Origin: Cellulomonas sp. URHE0023 | Lineage (GTDB): Bacteria > Actinomycetota > Actinomycetes > Actinomycetales > Cellulomonadaceae | Length of the DNA stretch: 64,000 nucleotides | Reading direction: 5' to 3' | NCBI RefSeq assembly: GCF_000688475.1 | Contig: NZ_JIAN01000006.1 | Coordinates: 62,001 to 126,000 of the forward strand | Shown: positions 1 to 7,617 of the stretch, piece after piece | Layout: each line of letters begins with the position of its first letter | Numbering within the stretch: the first letter of the stretch is position 1 | Translations under genes and position numbers: made by a program | Notes under the pieces: model-generated | What the model was told of the DNA's origin: nothing | Seen by the model: only the letters and a program-made list of their open reading frames with translations | Database searches by the model: none

Positions 1-1263
1 TGCCGAGCCGACGACGAGATGGAAGGCCTGTCGCAGGCCTTCGAGGACGAGGTCCCGAACACCGACACGGATCTGTCCCGCATGGGGGACGTCGTCGACG
101 ACGACGCGCCGATCGTGCGGTTCGTGAACCTCCTGGTGACCCAGGCGATCACCGACCGCGCGTCCGACATCCACATCGAGCCCACCGAGCACGACTTGCG
201 CGTCCGGTACCGGATCGACGGTGTGCTGCACGAGACGCAGAGGTCTCCCAAGCAGATCCAGAGCGGTGTCATCAGCCGCGTGAAGATCATGAGCGACATC
301 GACATCGCCGAGCGGCGCAAGCCGCAGGACGGCCGCATGTCCGTCGTGCACAACGGCCGCAAGATCGACCTCCGTGTGGCGACGCTGCCGACGGTCTGGG
401 GCGAAAAGATCGTCATGCGAATCCTCGACAACTCCACGGCGAGCCTGGACCTGCGTGACCTCTCGTTCCTGGAGGAGAACTACGCGACGTACCACGAGGC
501 CTACACCAAGCCCTACGGGATGATCCTCGTGACCGGACCCACCGGTTCGGGAAAGTCGACGACCCTCTACGCGACGCTCAACGCCGTCTCGCGGCCGGAG
601 ATCAACGTCATCACTGTCGAGGACCCGGTCGAGTACCGGCTGGCGGGCATCAACCAGGTCCAGGTCAACCCGAAGGCCGGCCTGACGTTCGCGGGGGCGC
701 TCCGCTCGATCCTGCGGTCCGACCCCGACGTCGTCCTGCTCGGTGAGATCCGCGACCACGAGACCGCGCAGATCGCTGTCGAGGCGGCCTTGACCGGTCA
801 CCTCGTCCTGTCGACGCTGCACACCAACGACGCCCCCTCGGCGATCACGCGTCTCACGGAGATGGGCATCGAGCCATTCCTCGTCGGGTCGGCGCTCGAC
901 GCCGTGGTCGCCCAGCGGCTCGCGCGCAAGCTCTGCGGCAACTGCAAGGAGCCGTACACGCCGTCCCCCGAGGAGATGCGCGCGGCCCGCTTCCCGTGGG
1001 TCGACGGTGAGGCGATCCCCGAGCTGATGCGCCCGGTCGGGTGCGTGACCTGCTCGAAGACCGGCTACCGCGGTCGCATCGCGCTGCACGAGGTCATGCG
1101 GGTCACCGAGGAGATCGAACGGCACGCGGTGGCGCACTCGTCGAGCGCTGACATCGCTGCCACAGCGGTCTCGCAGGGGATGATCCCGTTGCGCTACGAC
1201 GGCTGGCACAAGGTGGCCCTGGGGCAGACCTCCATCGAGGAGATCCTGCGTGTCGTCGCGTGA
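1..1263 (+). CDS. pilB: PilB, T4P extension ATPase (5' truncated)
   Basis: This is the hexameric AAA-type ATPase that powers pilus extension from the cytoplasmic face of the T4P machine. The reading frame is open to the left edge, so the N-terminal domain and start codon lie outside the window. Visible parts include the T2SSE catalytic core with Walker A GPTGSGKST (nt 535-561), the Asp box, a Walker B with LLGEIRD, a His box (LSTLHTNDA) and a C-terminal four-cysteine zinc motif (CGNC ... CVTC). That zinc motif is typical of PilB/GspE and absent from PilT. pilT follows after about 150 nt. ATG at nt 19 is internal, not the start. Confidence 0.95.
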   Translation, partial: CRADDEMEGLSQAFEDEVPNTDTDLSRMGDVVDDDAPIVRFVNLLVTQAITDRASDIHIEPTEHDLRVRYRIDGVLHETQRSPKQIQSGVISRVKIMSDIDIAERRKPQDGRMSVVHNGRKIDLRVATLPTVWGEKIVMRILDNSTASLDLRDLSFLEENYATYHEAYTKPYGMILVTGPTGSGKSTTLYATLNAVSRPEINVITVEDPVEYRLAGINQVQVNPKAGLTFAGALRSILRSDPDVVLLGEIRDHETAQIAVEAALTGHLVLSTLHTNDAPSAITRLTEMGIEPFLVGSALDAVVAQRLARKLCGNCKEPYTPSPEEMRAARFPWVDGEAIPELMRPVGCVTCSKTGYRGRIALHEVMRVTEEIERHAVAHSSSADIAATAVSQGMIPLRYDGWHKVALGQTSIEEILRVVA

Positions 1264-1313
1264 GGTGATTTTCCTGATCGGGCCCGTTTGTCGCTACTGA
1301 CGTGCACCGACAC

Positions 1314-1342
1314 CTCAAGTCGGTCGCCCGCGTGACCGATGA
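1314..1342 (+). promoter_or_regulatory. Putative FliA/sigma-28-type promoter for pilT-pilC
   Basis: CTCA at 1314-1317, a 17-nt spacer, then ACCGATGA at 1335-1342. This fits the sigma-28 family form (-35 CTCA/TAAA, -10 GCCGATAA). It lies in the pilB-pilT gap, about 75 nt before the pilT start. The same pattern recurs at five other T4P promoters in this window. Confidence 0.55.
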
Positions 1343-1415
1343 ACGGGCAGAACCAAGCGGTCGCTGTGCAGGTCCGCGTACCGATAAGCACGTCGGTCGA
1401 CTGTGGAGGAATGAC

Positions 1416-2996
1416 GTGAGCGAGTCCTACCAGGCATCCGCCGGGGAGCCCACCCGGCCCCTGCCGCCGTACCGGCCCATGGGGCCACAGGCGGGAGCGC
1501 CCGCGGCGCCGCCGCTGCAGGCGCCGACGATGTTCTCGCCGATCCCGTCGCAGAGCGTCGCGCCCGCACCTGTGGCGGCCGCACAGCCGTACGCGGCCCA
1601 GCCGGCGCCTTCGCAGGGTTACGCACCTGCGCCAGGCATGACTCAGCAGTACGCCCCCGTGGCAGACCCGACGCGCCAGTACGCCGGTGCGCCGCCCGCA
1701 GCGGCACCAGGCGTGTTCATGCCTGCACCGCAGGCCCCGGCGCCCGTCGAGGCGCCCCCGGCTCAGCCGCCGGCCCGCCCGCAGGCCGTCGCCGACGTGC
1801 CGGTCCAGAAGGCTCGCCCGGGCGCCCGTCGCGCACTGGGCCAGGACTCGCAGGAGGGCGACTTCTCGATCGACGCCGTCCTCACCGAGATGGTCCGGCA
1901 CGGCGCCTCCGACGTGCACCTGACCACGGGTGCGCCGCCGATGATCCGCATCTCCGGTTCGCTCAAGGCGCTCGACGGGTTCGGCACCGTGATGCCCGAG
2001 CCCCTGCGTCGCGTCCTCTACGGGATCCTCACCCAGAAGCAGCGGGAGAAGTTCGAGGCGAACCTCGAGCTCGACCTGTCCTACGCGGTGCGCGGCCTGG
2101 CCCGGTTCCGCGTGAACATCTACCAGCAGCGCGAGTCCATCGGTGCCGCCTTCCGTGTGATCCCGTACGAGATCAAGCCGCTCGAGGCGCTCGGCGTGCC
2201 GCCTATCGTCGGCTCGTTCGCCGGCCTGCCGCGCGGGCTCGTCCTCGTGACGGGACCCACCGGCTCCGGCAAGTCGACCACGCTCGCCGCGATCGTCGAC
2301 CTCGCCAACCGGACGCGCGAGGACCACATCATGACGGTCGAGGACCCGATCGAGTTCTTGCACCGCCACAAGAAGTCGCTGATCAACCAGCGTGAGGTCG
2401 GCTCGGACACGCTGTCGTTCGCGAACGCGCTCAAGCACGTGCTGCGCCAGGACCCCGACATCATCCTCGTCGGTGAGATGCGCGACCTGGAGACCATCTC
2501 CGTGGCCCTGACTGCCGCAGAGACCGGTCACCTGGTGTTCGCGACCCTGCACACCTCGGATGCCGCGCAGACGATCGACCGCGTCATCGACGTCTTTCCC
2601 GCGCACCAGCAGGCACAGGTCCGCACCCAGCTGGCGAGCGCCCTGCAGGGCGTGGTCTGCCAGACGCTGGCCAAGCGTGCCGACGCGTCGGGGCGTTCTG
2701 TTGCGACCGAGGTGCTGATCGCGACGCCGGCTATCCGCAACCTGATCCGCGAGGGCAAGACGCACCAGATCTACTCGGCGATGCAGGCCGGTGCCCAGCA
2801 GGGCATGCACACGATGGACCAGCACCTCGCCGACCTGGTCAAGACGGGACGCATCTCGTACGAGACCGGTCTGGACAAGTGCCACCACATCGAGGACTTC
2901 AACCGGCTCACCGGCCGTGACCACGGTGGCACCGCGGGTGCCGGGCTGACCAAGGCCGGCATGGGCGGCAACTTCTTCGCTGAGGGAGCACACTGA
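1416..2996 (+). CDS. pilT: PilT, T4P retraction ATPase with long Pro/Ala-rich N-terminus
   Basis: This is the retraction ATPase, which depolymerises the pilus and drives twitching. The 526-aa product is much longer than usual PilT (about 340-370 aa). Residues 1 to about 149 are a Pro/Ala/Gln-rich low-complexity segment. The PilT core starts near residue 150 (FSIDAVLTEM), with Walker A GPTGSGKST at 280-288, LVGEMRD, FATLHTSDA, and the PilT hallmark AIRNLIREGKTH from residue 439. GTG 1416 is chosen because GGAGGA (1405-1410) sits 5 nt upstream; the in-frame ATG at 1302 has no such support and lies upstream of the promoter -35. The stop overlaps the pilC start by one base (TGATG). The extension is probably disordered; its role is unknown. 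Confidence 0.93.
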   Translation: MSESYQASAGEPTRPLPPYRPMGPQAGAPAAPPLQAPTMFSPIPSQSVAPAPVAAAQPYAAQPAPSQGYAPAPGMTQQYAPVADPTRQYAGAPPAAAPGVFMPAPQAPAPVEAPPAQPPARPQAVADVPVQKARPGARRALGQDSQEGDFSIDAVLTEMVRHGASDVHLTTGAPPMIRISGSLKALDGFGTVMPEPLRRVLYGILTQKQREKFEANLELDLSYAVRGLARFRVNIYQQRESIGAAFRVIPYEIKPLEALGVPPIVGSFAGLPRGLVLVTGPTGSGKSTTLAAIVDLANRTREDHIMTVEDPIEFLHRHKKSLINQREVGSDTLSFANALKHVLRQDPDIILVGEMRDLETISVALTAAETGHLVFATLHTSDAAQTIDRVIDVFPAHQQAQVRTQLASALQGVVCQTLAKRADASGRSVATEVLIATPAIRNLIREGKTHQIYSAMQAGAQQGMHTMDQHLADLVKTGRISYETGLDKCHHIEDFNRLTGRDHGGTAGAGLTKAGMGGNFFAEGAH

Positions 2997-4228
2997 TGGC
3001 GACGACCACTGCCAAGACCTTCGAGTACGCGGTCCGTGACCGCGAGGGCAAGATCGTCAAGGGCCGCATCGAGGCCCCGAGCCAGGCCGCGGTCGCCAAC
3101 CGCCTCAAGACCTTGGGCATGGCGCCCATGTCGATCAACGAGATCGGCACGGGCGGCCTGCAGAAGGAGATCTCGATCCCCGGCTTCGGGGACAAGATCA
3201 CCCTCAAGGACCTGGCCATCATGGCCCGGCAGCTCTCGACCATGATCAACGCCGGACTGTCGCTGCTCCGCTCGCTGACGATCCTGGCCGAGCAGACCGA
3301 GAGCAAGCCGCTGGCCAAGCGCCTCGCGCTCGTGCGCGGCGACGTCGAGGTCGGTGTCTCGTTCTCCGTCGCGCTTGCCAAGCACGCCGACGTCTTCCCG
3401 CCACTGATGATCAACATGGTCAAGGCCGGCGAGGTCGGCGGTTTCCTGGACGGCGTCCTGATCTCCGTGGCAGAGAACTACGAGGCCGAGGTCAAGCTCC
3501 GCGGCAAGGTGAAGTCGGCGATGACGTACCCGGTCGTCGTGTTCTTCATCGCGATCCTTGCCGTCGTCGGCATGCTCCTGTTCATCGTCCCGGTGTTCGC
3601 GGGCATGTTCGAGAGCCTGGGTGGCGAGCTTCCGGCTCCGACCCGCGTCCTGGTCATGCTCTCCGGTCTGCTCAAGATCATCGCGATCCCGCTGGTGATC
3701 GGTATCGGCGTGTTCAGCGTGTGGTGGGGCAGGCACAAGAACGACCGCGGTGTGCGCGAGAAGCTCGACCCGATCAAGCTCAAGGTGCCGGTCTTCGGCA
3801 ACCTGTTCCGCAAGATCGCCGTGAGCCGGTTCACGCGCAACTTCGGCACGATGATCCACGCCGGCGTCCCGATCCTGCAGGCGCTCGACATCGTCGGTGA
3901 GACCAGCGGCAACCTCGTGATCGAGAAGGCGGCGAAGGCCGTCCAGGAGTCGGTCCGCTCGGGTCACTCGCTGTCCGGCCCGCTCTCGCAGCACCCGGTC
4001 TTCCCGCCCATGGTCGTGCAGATGATGGCCGTCGGTGAGGACACCGGTGCGCTGGACACGATGCTCGAGAAGATCGCCGAGTTCTACGACCAGGAGGTCG
4101 AGGCGACGACCGAGCAGCTGACGTCGCTCATCGAGCCGCTCATGATCGTCGTGCTCGGATCGCTCATCGGCGGCATGATCATCGCGCTGTACATGCCGAT
4201 CTTCTCCGTCTTCAACCTCATCAACTGA
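2996..4228 (+). CDS. pilC: PilC, T4P inner-membrane platform protein
   Basis: This polytopic platform protein couples PilB/PilT motion to pilin insertion and removal. The 410-aa product has the standard duplicated T2SSF architecture: a short N-terminal domain, a first cytoplasmic T2SSF domain (about residues 70-170), hydrophobic segments around 175-250, a second T2SSF domain (about 275-380) and a C-terminal membrane span (LMIVVLGSLIGGMIIALYM). Its ATG overlaps the pilT stop (TGATG), so translational coupling is likely. It is followed after 11 nt by a prepilin gene, suggesting a pilT-pilC-prepilin transcript. Confidence 0.95.
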   Translation: MATTTAKTFEYAVRDREGKIVKGRIEAPSQAAVANRLKTLGMAPMSINEIGTGGLQKEISIPGFGDKITLKDLAIMARQLSTMINAGLSLLRSLTILAEQTESKPLAKRLALVRGDVEVGVSFSVALAKHADVFPPLMINMVKAGEVGGFLDGVLISVAENYEAEVKLRGKVKSAMTYPVVVFFIAILAVVGMLLFIVPVFAGMFESLGGELPAPTRVLVMLSGLLKIIAIPLVIGIGVFSVWWGRHKNDRGVREKLDPIKLKVPVFGNLFRKIAVSRFTRNFGTMIHAGVPILQALDIVGETSGNLVIEKAAKAVQESVRSGHSLSGPLSQHPVFPPMVVQMMAVGEDTGALDTMLEKIAEFYDQEVEATTEQLTSLIEPLMIVVLGSLIGGMIIALYMPIFSVFNLIN

Positions 4229-4239
4229 GGCGCCGACCC

Positions 4240-4671
4240 GTGCACGCCGACGCGTCGGCCCACAGACCTGCCGACCGGCAGACCGGTTTCTCTCTCGTCG
4301 AGCTCCTCGTGGTCATCGTGATCATCGGGGTCCTGGCGGCGATCGCGATCCCGATGTTCATCGCGAACCGCCAGAAGGCGACGGACGCGAGCCTGAAGTC
4401 GGACCTCCGGACGGTGGCAACGGCCCTCGAGGCCGAGCGCACGGCCGAGGGAGAGCTGCCCCTGACCGTGGACAAGATCCACGCGGATGCCGTCACGAGC
4501 AAGGGCAACACGATCGACGTGGTGATCAGCGGGACGGACTACTGCCTCCTGGGGGACAACCCCCTGGGCGTCGGACCGTCGCACACGTGGGTCTACGACA
4601 CGACGCAGGGCGGTCTCGTGGCGGATGGCGGCACTCCCTGCTCAGGAGCCGTGACGTTCTCCCTGCCGTGA
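4240..4671 (+). CDS. Type IV prepilin, divergent copy linked to pilC
   Basis: This encodes a 143-aa prepilin. The class III signal is HRPADRQTG|FSLVE: cleavage after Gly16, Phe17 becomes +1 and Glu21 is +5, followed by the hydrophobic assembly helix. Two cysteines (YCLLGD and GTPCSG) probably close the C-terminal D-loop. It is clearly related to the four pilins downstream (shared DASLKSDLRTVA block) but has its own leader, a GTG start 11 nt after pilC, and no FliA-like promoter of its own. It could be a minor or low-level major pilin co-expressed with the motor. A terminator-like hairpin follows. Confidence 0.88.
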   Translation: MHADASAHRPADRQTGFSLVELLVVIVIIGVLAAIAIPMFIANRQKATDASLKSDLRTVATALEAERTAEGELPLTVDKIHADAVTSKGNTIDVVISGTDYCLLGDNPLGVGPSHTWVYDTTQGGLVADGGTPCSGAVTFSLP

Positions 4672-4684
4672 CGTGTGGTTCTTT

Positions 4685-4731
4685 CGACCGATGGCCATGT
4701 CTTCGTCTCTGAAGCGTGGCCATCGGTCGTT
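4685..4731 (+). terminator. Hairpin after first prepilin
   Basis: A perfect 13-bp stem CGACCGATGGCCA (4685-4697) / TGGCCATCGGTCG (4717-4729) with a 19-nt loop, followed by only TT. The same stem sequence follows the next three pilin genes, so it is a conserved inter-pilin element, probably an intrinsic terminator or mRNA 3' stabiliser. Confidence 0.6.
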
Positions 4732-4798
4732 CGCGTCGAGGACGGGAACGGCACGACGGCCGTTCGGGTGAACTGCCGCTGTCGGCCGGTTCCCGCGG

Positions 4799-4826
4799 CT
4801 CAAGTCAACACTCACGATGCCGACAA
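4799..4826 (+). promoter_or_regulatory. FliA/sigma-28-type promoter, pilin 1
   Basis: CTCA (4799-4802), 16-nt spacer, GCCGACAA (4819-4826): one mismatch from the classical GCCGATAA -10. A CGGGTGAAC element lies at 4765-4773, 25 nt upstream. The pilin ATG is 75 nt downstream of the -10. Confidence 0.65.
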
Positions 4827-4901
4827 AGAACCCATGCGCGCCGCTTGGGAGGTCGCGCCTGCCGAAGTCTTCGCCACGACACTGAAATGGGGGACGGTCT
4901 C

Positions 4902-5342
4902 ATGATCGCTCGCGTTCGCAAGTCCATCGACGAGAAGGACCAGGGCTTCACGCTCATCGAGCTCCTCGTCGTCATCATCATCATCGGCATCCTCGCCGCC
5001 ATCGCCATCCCGGTGTTCCTGAACCAGCGCAAGAAGGCTGTCGACGCGTCGATCAAGTCCGACCTGCGCACGGTCGCCAACGAGCTCGAGACGGTCTACA
5101 CCGACGACACGACGTACTACGACGTCACGGCCGCCGCGGGCAAGGCCACCATCGCCGCGCCGACCGCCGTGGTCGTGACGCTCTCGGGCAAGAACCAGGT
5201 CAGCGGCTCGCTGAACGCCGAGAAGAACGCGTACTGCCTGATCGGCAAGGGCGAGACCGGCAAGGCCACGCAGGACTGGGTCTACATGAGCAACAAGGGC
5301 GGCCTGCAGGCCAAGTCGGTCACGGACTGCACCACGTTCTGA
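4902..5342 (+). CDS. pilA: Type IV major pilin, copy 1
   Basis: This encodes a 146-aa major-pilin candidate. The leader MIARVRKSIDEKDQG ends in Gly15, followed by Phe16 (+1) and Glu20 (+5) and a long Ile/Val/Leu helix, so PilD should cleave and N-methylate it. Cys112 and Cys143 can form the D-loop disulfide. ATG 4902 is used because the prepilin leader starts there and a GGGGGA Shine-Dalgarno precedes it; longer in-frame starts run through the promoter. The first 335 nt of the gene are identical to copy 2. The proteins differ mainly at the end (TDCTTF versus TTCGSF) and at two residues near 114-118. Confidence 0.93.
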   Translation: MIARVRKSIDEKDQGFTLIELLVVIIIIGILAAIAIPVFLNQRKKAVDASIKSDLRTVANELETVYTDDTTYYDVTAAAGKATIAAPTAVVVTLSGKNQVSGSLNAEKNAYCLIGKGETGKATQDWVYMSNKGGLQAKSVTDCTTF

Positions 5343-5392
5343 TCTGACCGATCGGCTGGTTCGGCCCGCAGCACGCAGGGCGATCGCCTGCT

Positions 5393-5442
5393 CGACCGAT
5401 GGCCGTGTCTCCCTGACGGGGGGCATGGCCATCGGTCGTTTT
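5393..5442 (+). terminator. Rho-independent-like terminator after pilin 1
   Basis: Stem CGACCGATGGCC (5393-5404) / GGCCATCGGTCG (5427-5438), extended inward by TGTCTCCC against GGGGGGCA, with a TTTT tract at 5439-5442. It is the best terminator of the four inter-pilin hairpins. Confidence 0.75.
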
Positions 5443-5512
5443 CGGACGGCCCGGATGCCGGCCAACACATCTGAGCCGATCGGGTGAACCCCCTTGTGTG
5501 CTTGCCCTACGG

Positions 5513-5540
5513 CTCAAGTGCACGAGCCAGATGCCGACAT
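5513..5540 (+). promoter_or_regulatory. FliA/sigma-28-type promoter, pilin 2
   Basis: CTCA (5513-5516), 16-nt spacer, GCCGACAT (5533-5540). CGGGTGAAC lies at 5481-5489, 23 nt before the CTCA. Confidence 0.62.
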
Positions 5541-5615
5541 CCATCCTGTGCACGACGCTCCGGCGGAGAGCACCTGCCGAAGTATTCGACACGACACTGA
5601 AATGGGGACGGTCTC

Positions 5616-6056
5616 ATGATCGCTCGCGTTCGCAAGTCCATCGACGAGAAGGACCAGGGCTTCACGCTCATCGAGCTCCTCGTCGTCATCATCATCATCG
5701 GCATCCTCGCCGCCATCGCCATCCCGGTGTTCCTGAACCAGCGCAAGAAGGCTGTCGACGCGTCGATCAAGTCCGACCTGCGCACGGTCGCCAACGAGCT
5801 CGAGACGGTCTACACCGACGACACGACGTACTACGACGTCACGGCCGCCGCGGGCAAGGCCACCATCGCCGCGCCGACCGCCGTGGTCGTGACGCTCTCG
5901 GGCAAGAACCAGGTCAGCGGCTCGCTGAACGCCGAGAAGAACGCGTACTGCCTGGTGGGCAAGGGCGACACCGGCAAGGCGACGCAGGACTGGGTCTACA
6001 TGAGCAACAAGGGCGGCCTGCAGGCCAAGTCCGTCACCACCTGCGGCAGCTTCTGA
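5616..6056 (+). CDS. pilA: Type IV major pilin, copy 2
   Basis: A 146-aa pilin with the same leader, assembly helix and Cys112/Cys143 pair as copy 1. It is a mosaic: its 5' part, including the variable segment (residues about 74-103), matches copy 1, while its last third (from the NAEKNAYC block to the TTCGSF end and on into the downstream spacer) is identical to copy 3. This is what gene conversion or unequal crossing-over between tandem copies would leave. It has its own FliA-like promoter and Shine-Dalgarno (GGGGA) and is followed by the conserved hairpin. Confidence 0.93.
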   Translation: MIARVRKSIDEKDQGFTLIELLVVIIIIGILAAIAIPVFLNQRKKAVDASIKSDLRTVANELETVYTDDTTYYDVTAAAGKATIAAPTAVVVTLSGKNQVSGSLNAEKNAYCLVGKGDTGKATQDWVYMSNKGGLQAKSVTTCGSF

Positions 6057-6100
6057 TCTGACTGATCGGCTCGACGTCTGAACGACGCGGGCCCTCCTCT

Positions 6101-6142
6101 ACCGATGGCCATGTCTCCCTCACGGGGGGCATGGCCATCGGT
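6101..6142 (+). terminator. Hairpin after pilin 2
   Basis: Perfect 13-bp stem ACCGATGGCCATG (6101-6113) / CATGGCCATCGGT (6130-6142) with a C-rich/G-rich inner extension. No T tract follows, so termination may be partial. Confidence 0.6.
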
Positions 6143-6218
6143 CGTCTCGGACACCTCCGAGACACGAGCAGCACATCTGGGCCGTCCGGGTGAACCGCTC
6201 TTCTTGCTGGCCCCACCG

Positions 6219-6246
6219 CTCAAGTGCACGAGTCGGATGCCGACAT
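6219..6246 (+). promoter_or_regulatory. FliA/sigma-28-type promoter, pilin 3
   Basis: CTCA (6219-6222), 16-nt spacer, GCCGACAT (6239-6246), with CGGGTGAAC at 6187-6195, 23 nt upstream. Confidence 0.62.
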
Positions 6247-6321
6247 CCATCCTGTGCACGACGCTCCGGCGGAGAGCACCTGCCGAAGTATTCGACACGA
6301 CACTGAAATGGGGACGGTCTC

Positions 6322-6774
6322 ATGATCGCTCGCGTTCGCAAGTCCATCGACGAGAAGGACCAGGGCTTCACGCTCATCGAGCTCCTCGTCGTCATCATCA
6401 TCATCGGCATCCTCGCCGCCATCGCCATCCCGGTCTTCCTGAACCAGCGCAAGAAGGCTGTCGACGCGTCGATCAAGTCCGACCTGCGCACGGTCGCCAA
6501 CGAGCTCGAGACGGTCTACACCGACGACACGACCTACTACACGGTCGATGGCGCCACGGCCGGCACGGCCAAGATCGAGACCACGACCCCCGCCGCGGGC
6601 GTCCTCGTGACTCTGTCGGGCAAGAACTCGGTCACCGGCGTCCTCAACGCCGAGAAGAACGCGTACTGCCTGGTGGGCAAGGGCGACACCGGCAAGGCGA
6701 CGCAGGACTGGGTCTACATGAGCAACAAGGGCGGCCTGCAGGCCAAGTCCGTCACCACCTGCGGCAGCTTCTGA
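6322..6774 (+). CDS. pilA: Type IV major pilin, copy 3
   Basis: A 150-aa pilin identical to copies 1 and 2 through the leader (Gly15|Phe16, Glu20) and assembly helix, up to about residue 73. It then carries a different, 4-residue-longer variable segment rich in Thr/Ala (about residues 74-107). The C-terminal D-loop region with its two Cys matches copy 2. ATG 6322 follows a GGGGA Shine-Dalgarno. The variable segment should lie in the surface-exposed alpha-beta loop/beta-sheet part of the globular head. Confidence 0.93.
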   Translation: MIARVRKSIDEKDQGFTLIELLVVIIIIGILAAIAIPVFLNQRKKAVDASIKSDLRTVANELETVYTDDTTYYTVDGATAGTAKIETTTPAAGVLVTLSGKNSVTGVLNAEKNAYCLVGKGDTGKATQDWVYMSNKGGLQAKSVTTCGSF

Positions 6775-6818
6775 TCTGACTGATCGGCTCGACGTCTGAA
6801 CGACGCGGGCCCTCCTCT

Positions 6819-6860
6819 ACCGATGGCCATGTCTCCCTCACGGGGGGCATGGCCATCGGT
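6819..6860 (+). terminator. Hairpin after pilin 3
   Basis: The same 13-bp stem as after pilin 2: ACCGATGGCCATG at 6819-6831 and CATGGCCATCGGT at 6848-6860. It lies within the duplicated 613-bp block. Confidence 0.6.
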
Positions 6861-6936
6861 CGTCTCGGACACCTCCGAGACACGAGCAGCACATCTGGGC
6901 CGTCCGGGTGAACCGCTCTTCTTGCTGGCCCCACCG

Positions 6937-6964
6937 CTCAAGTGCACGAGTCGGATGCCGACAT
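6937..6964 (+). promoter_or_regulatory. FliA/sigma-28-type promoter, pilin 4
   Basis: CTCA (6937-6940), 16-nt spacer, GCCGACAT (6957-6964), with CGGGTGAAC at 6905-6913, 23 nt upstream. Confidence 0.62.
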
Positions 6965-7039
6965 CCATCCTGTGCACGACGCTCCGGCGGAGAGCACCTG
7001 CCGAAGTACTCGCCACGACACTGAAATGGGGACGGTCTC

Positions 7040-7501
7040 ATGATCGCTCGCGTTCGCAAGTCCATCGACGAGAAGGACCAGGGCTTCACGCTCATCGAGC
7101 TCCTCGTCGTCATCATCATCATCGGCATCCTCGCCGCCATCGCCATCCCGGTGTTCCTGAACCAGCGCAAGAAGGCTGTCGACGCGTCGATCAAGTCCGA
7201 CCTGCGCACGGTCGCCAACGAGCTCGAGACGGTCTACACCGACGAGACGACCTACTACCCGGTCACGTCCGCCGCCGACTCGGGCATCTCGACGATCGAC
7301 CTCACGGCGCCCGCAACGGACGTCACGGTGACCCTCTCGGGCAAGAACACCGTCGTCGGCAACCTGAACACCGACAAGAACGCGTACTGCCTGCTGGGCA
7401 CCGCCCCGACCGGCAAGTCGACCCAGCCCTGGGTCTACATCAGCAGCAAGGGCGGCCTGCAGTCGAAGGCGACCACGGTCTGCCCGACCGGCGCGTTCTG
7501 A
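7040..7501 (+). CDS. pilA: Type IV major pilin, copy 4
   Basis: A 153-aa pilin, the most diverged of the four tandem copies. Leader and helix are identical to the others (Gly15|Phe16, Glu20). The central variable segment (about residues 74-110) is unique and seven residues longer than in copy 1. The C-terminal part also differs (AYCLLGTAPTG, then VCPTGAF), while keeping the two-Cys D-loop. It ends the array and is followed by two hairpins, then the minor-pilin genes. Confidence 0.93.
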   Translation: MIARVRKSIDEKDQGFTLIELLVVIIIIGILAAIAIPVFLNQRKKAVDASIKSDLRTVANELETVYTDETTYYPVTSAADSGISTIDLTAPATDVTVTLSGKNTVVGNLNTDKNAYCLLGTAPTGKSTQPWVYISSKGGLQSKATTVCPTGAF

Positions 7502-7527
7502 TCCTGAGCAGCTAGGCACCACCAGTT

Positions 7528-7600
7528 CTACCCGGCTCGCGGGTAGACCGGCTTCACCTCAGGGCCGGGGACGGCAGCTAGCCGCCCCCGGCCCTGAGTT
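7528..7600 (+). terminator. Double hairpin ending the pilin array
   Basis: First a 7-bp stem CTACCCG / CGGGTAG (7528-7546, loop GCTCG). Then a strong 18-position stem at 7558-7575 / 7581-7598, 17 paired with one mismatch and a 5-nt loop, followed by TT. It probably insulates the highly expressed pilin array from the minor-pilin genes. Confidence 0.75.
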
Positions 7601-7617
7601 CGGACGAGAGGGAACCG

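Larger units (their letters stand above)
5928..7258. repeat. Tandem duplication spanning pilin 2 end to pilin 4 start
   Basis: Positions 5928-6540 repeat at 6646-7258 (offset 718) with only about four mismatches seen by eye over roughly 613 bp. The unit covers a pilin 3' end, the terminator hairpin, the spacer with promoter, and the next pilin's leader and helix. The intervening variable segments differ. Confidence 0.85.

Noticed and set aside
1194..2993. Long minus-strand open frames opposite pilT, pilC, carA, carB, aroC, ribAB and helY
   Set aside because: High-G+C genes produce long antisense frames; these have poor third-position pattern, no recognisable domains and lie fully opposite well-identified genes.
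4902..7501. Direct repeats considered as CRISPR or insertion-sequence repeats
   Set aside because: The repeat unit is about 718 bp and consists of pilin genes with their promoters and terminators; no short regular repeats, spacers, transposase or terminal inverted repeats.
7558..7586. CTCA-N19-GCCGCC before the Ig-domain pilin as a seventh FliA promoter
   Set aside because: Spacer is too long, the -10 is poor, and the bases are explained by the strong terminator stem.
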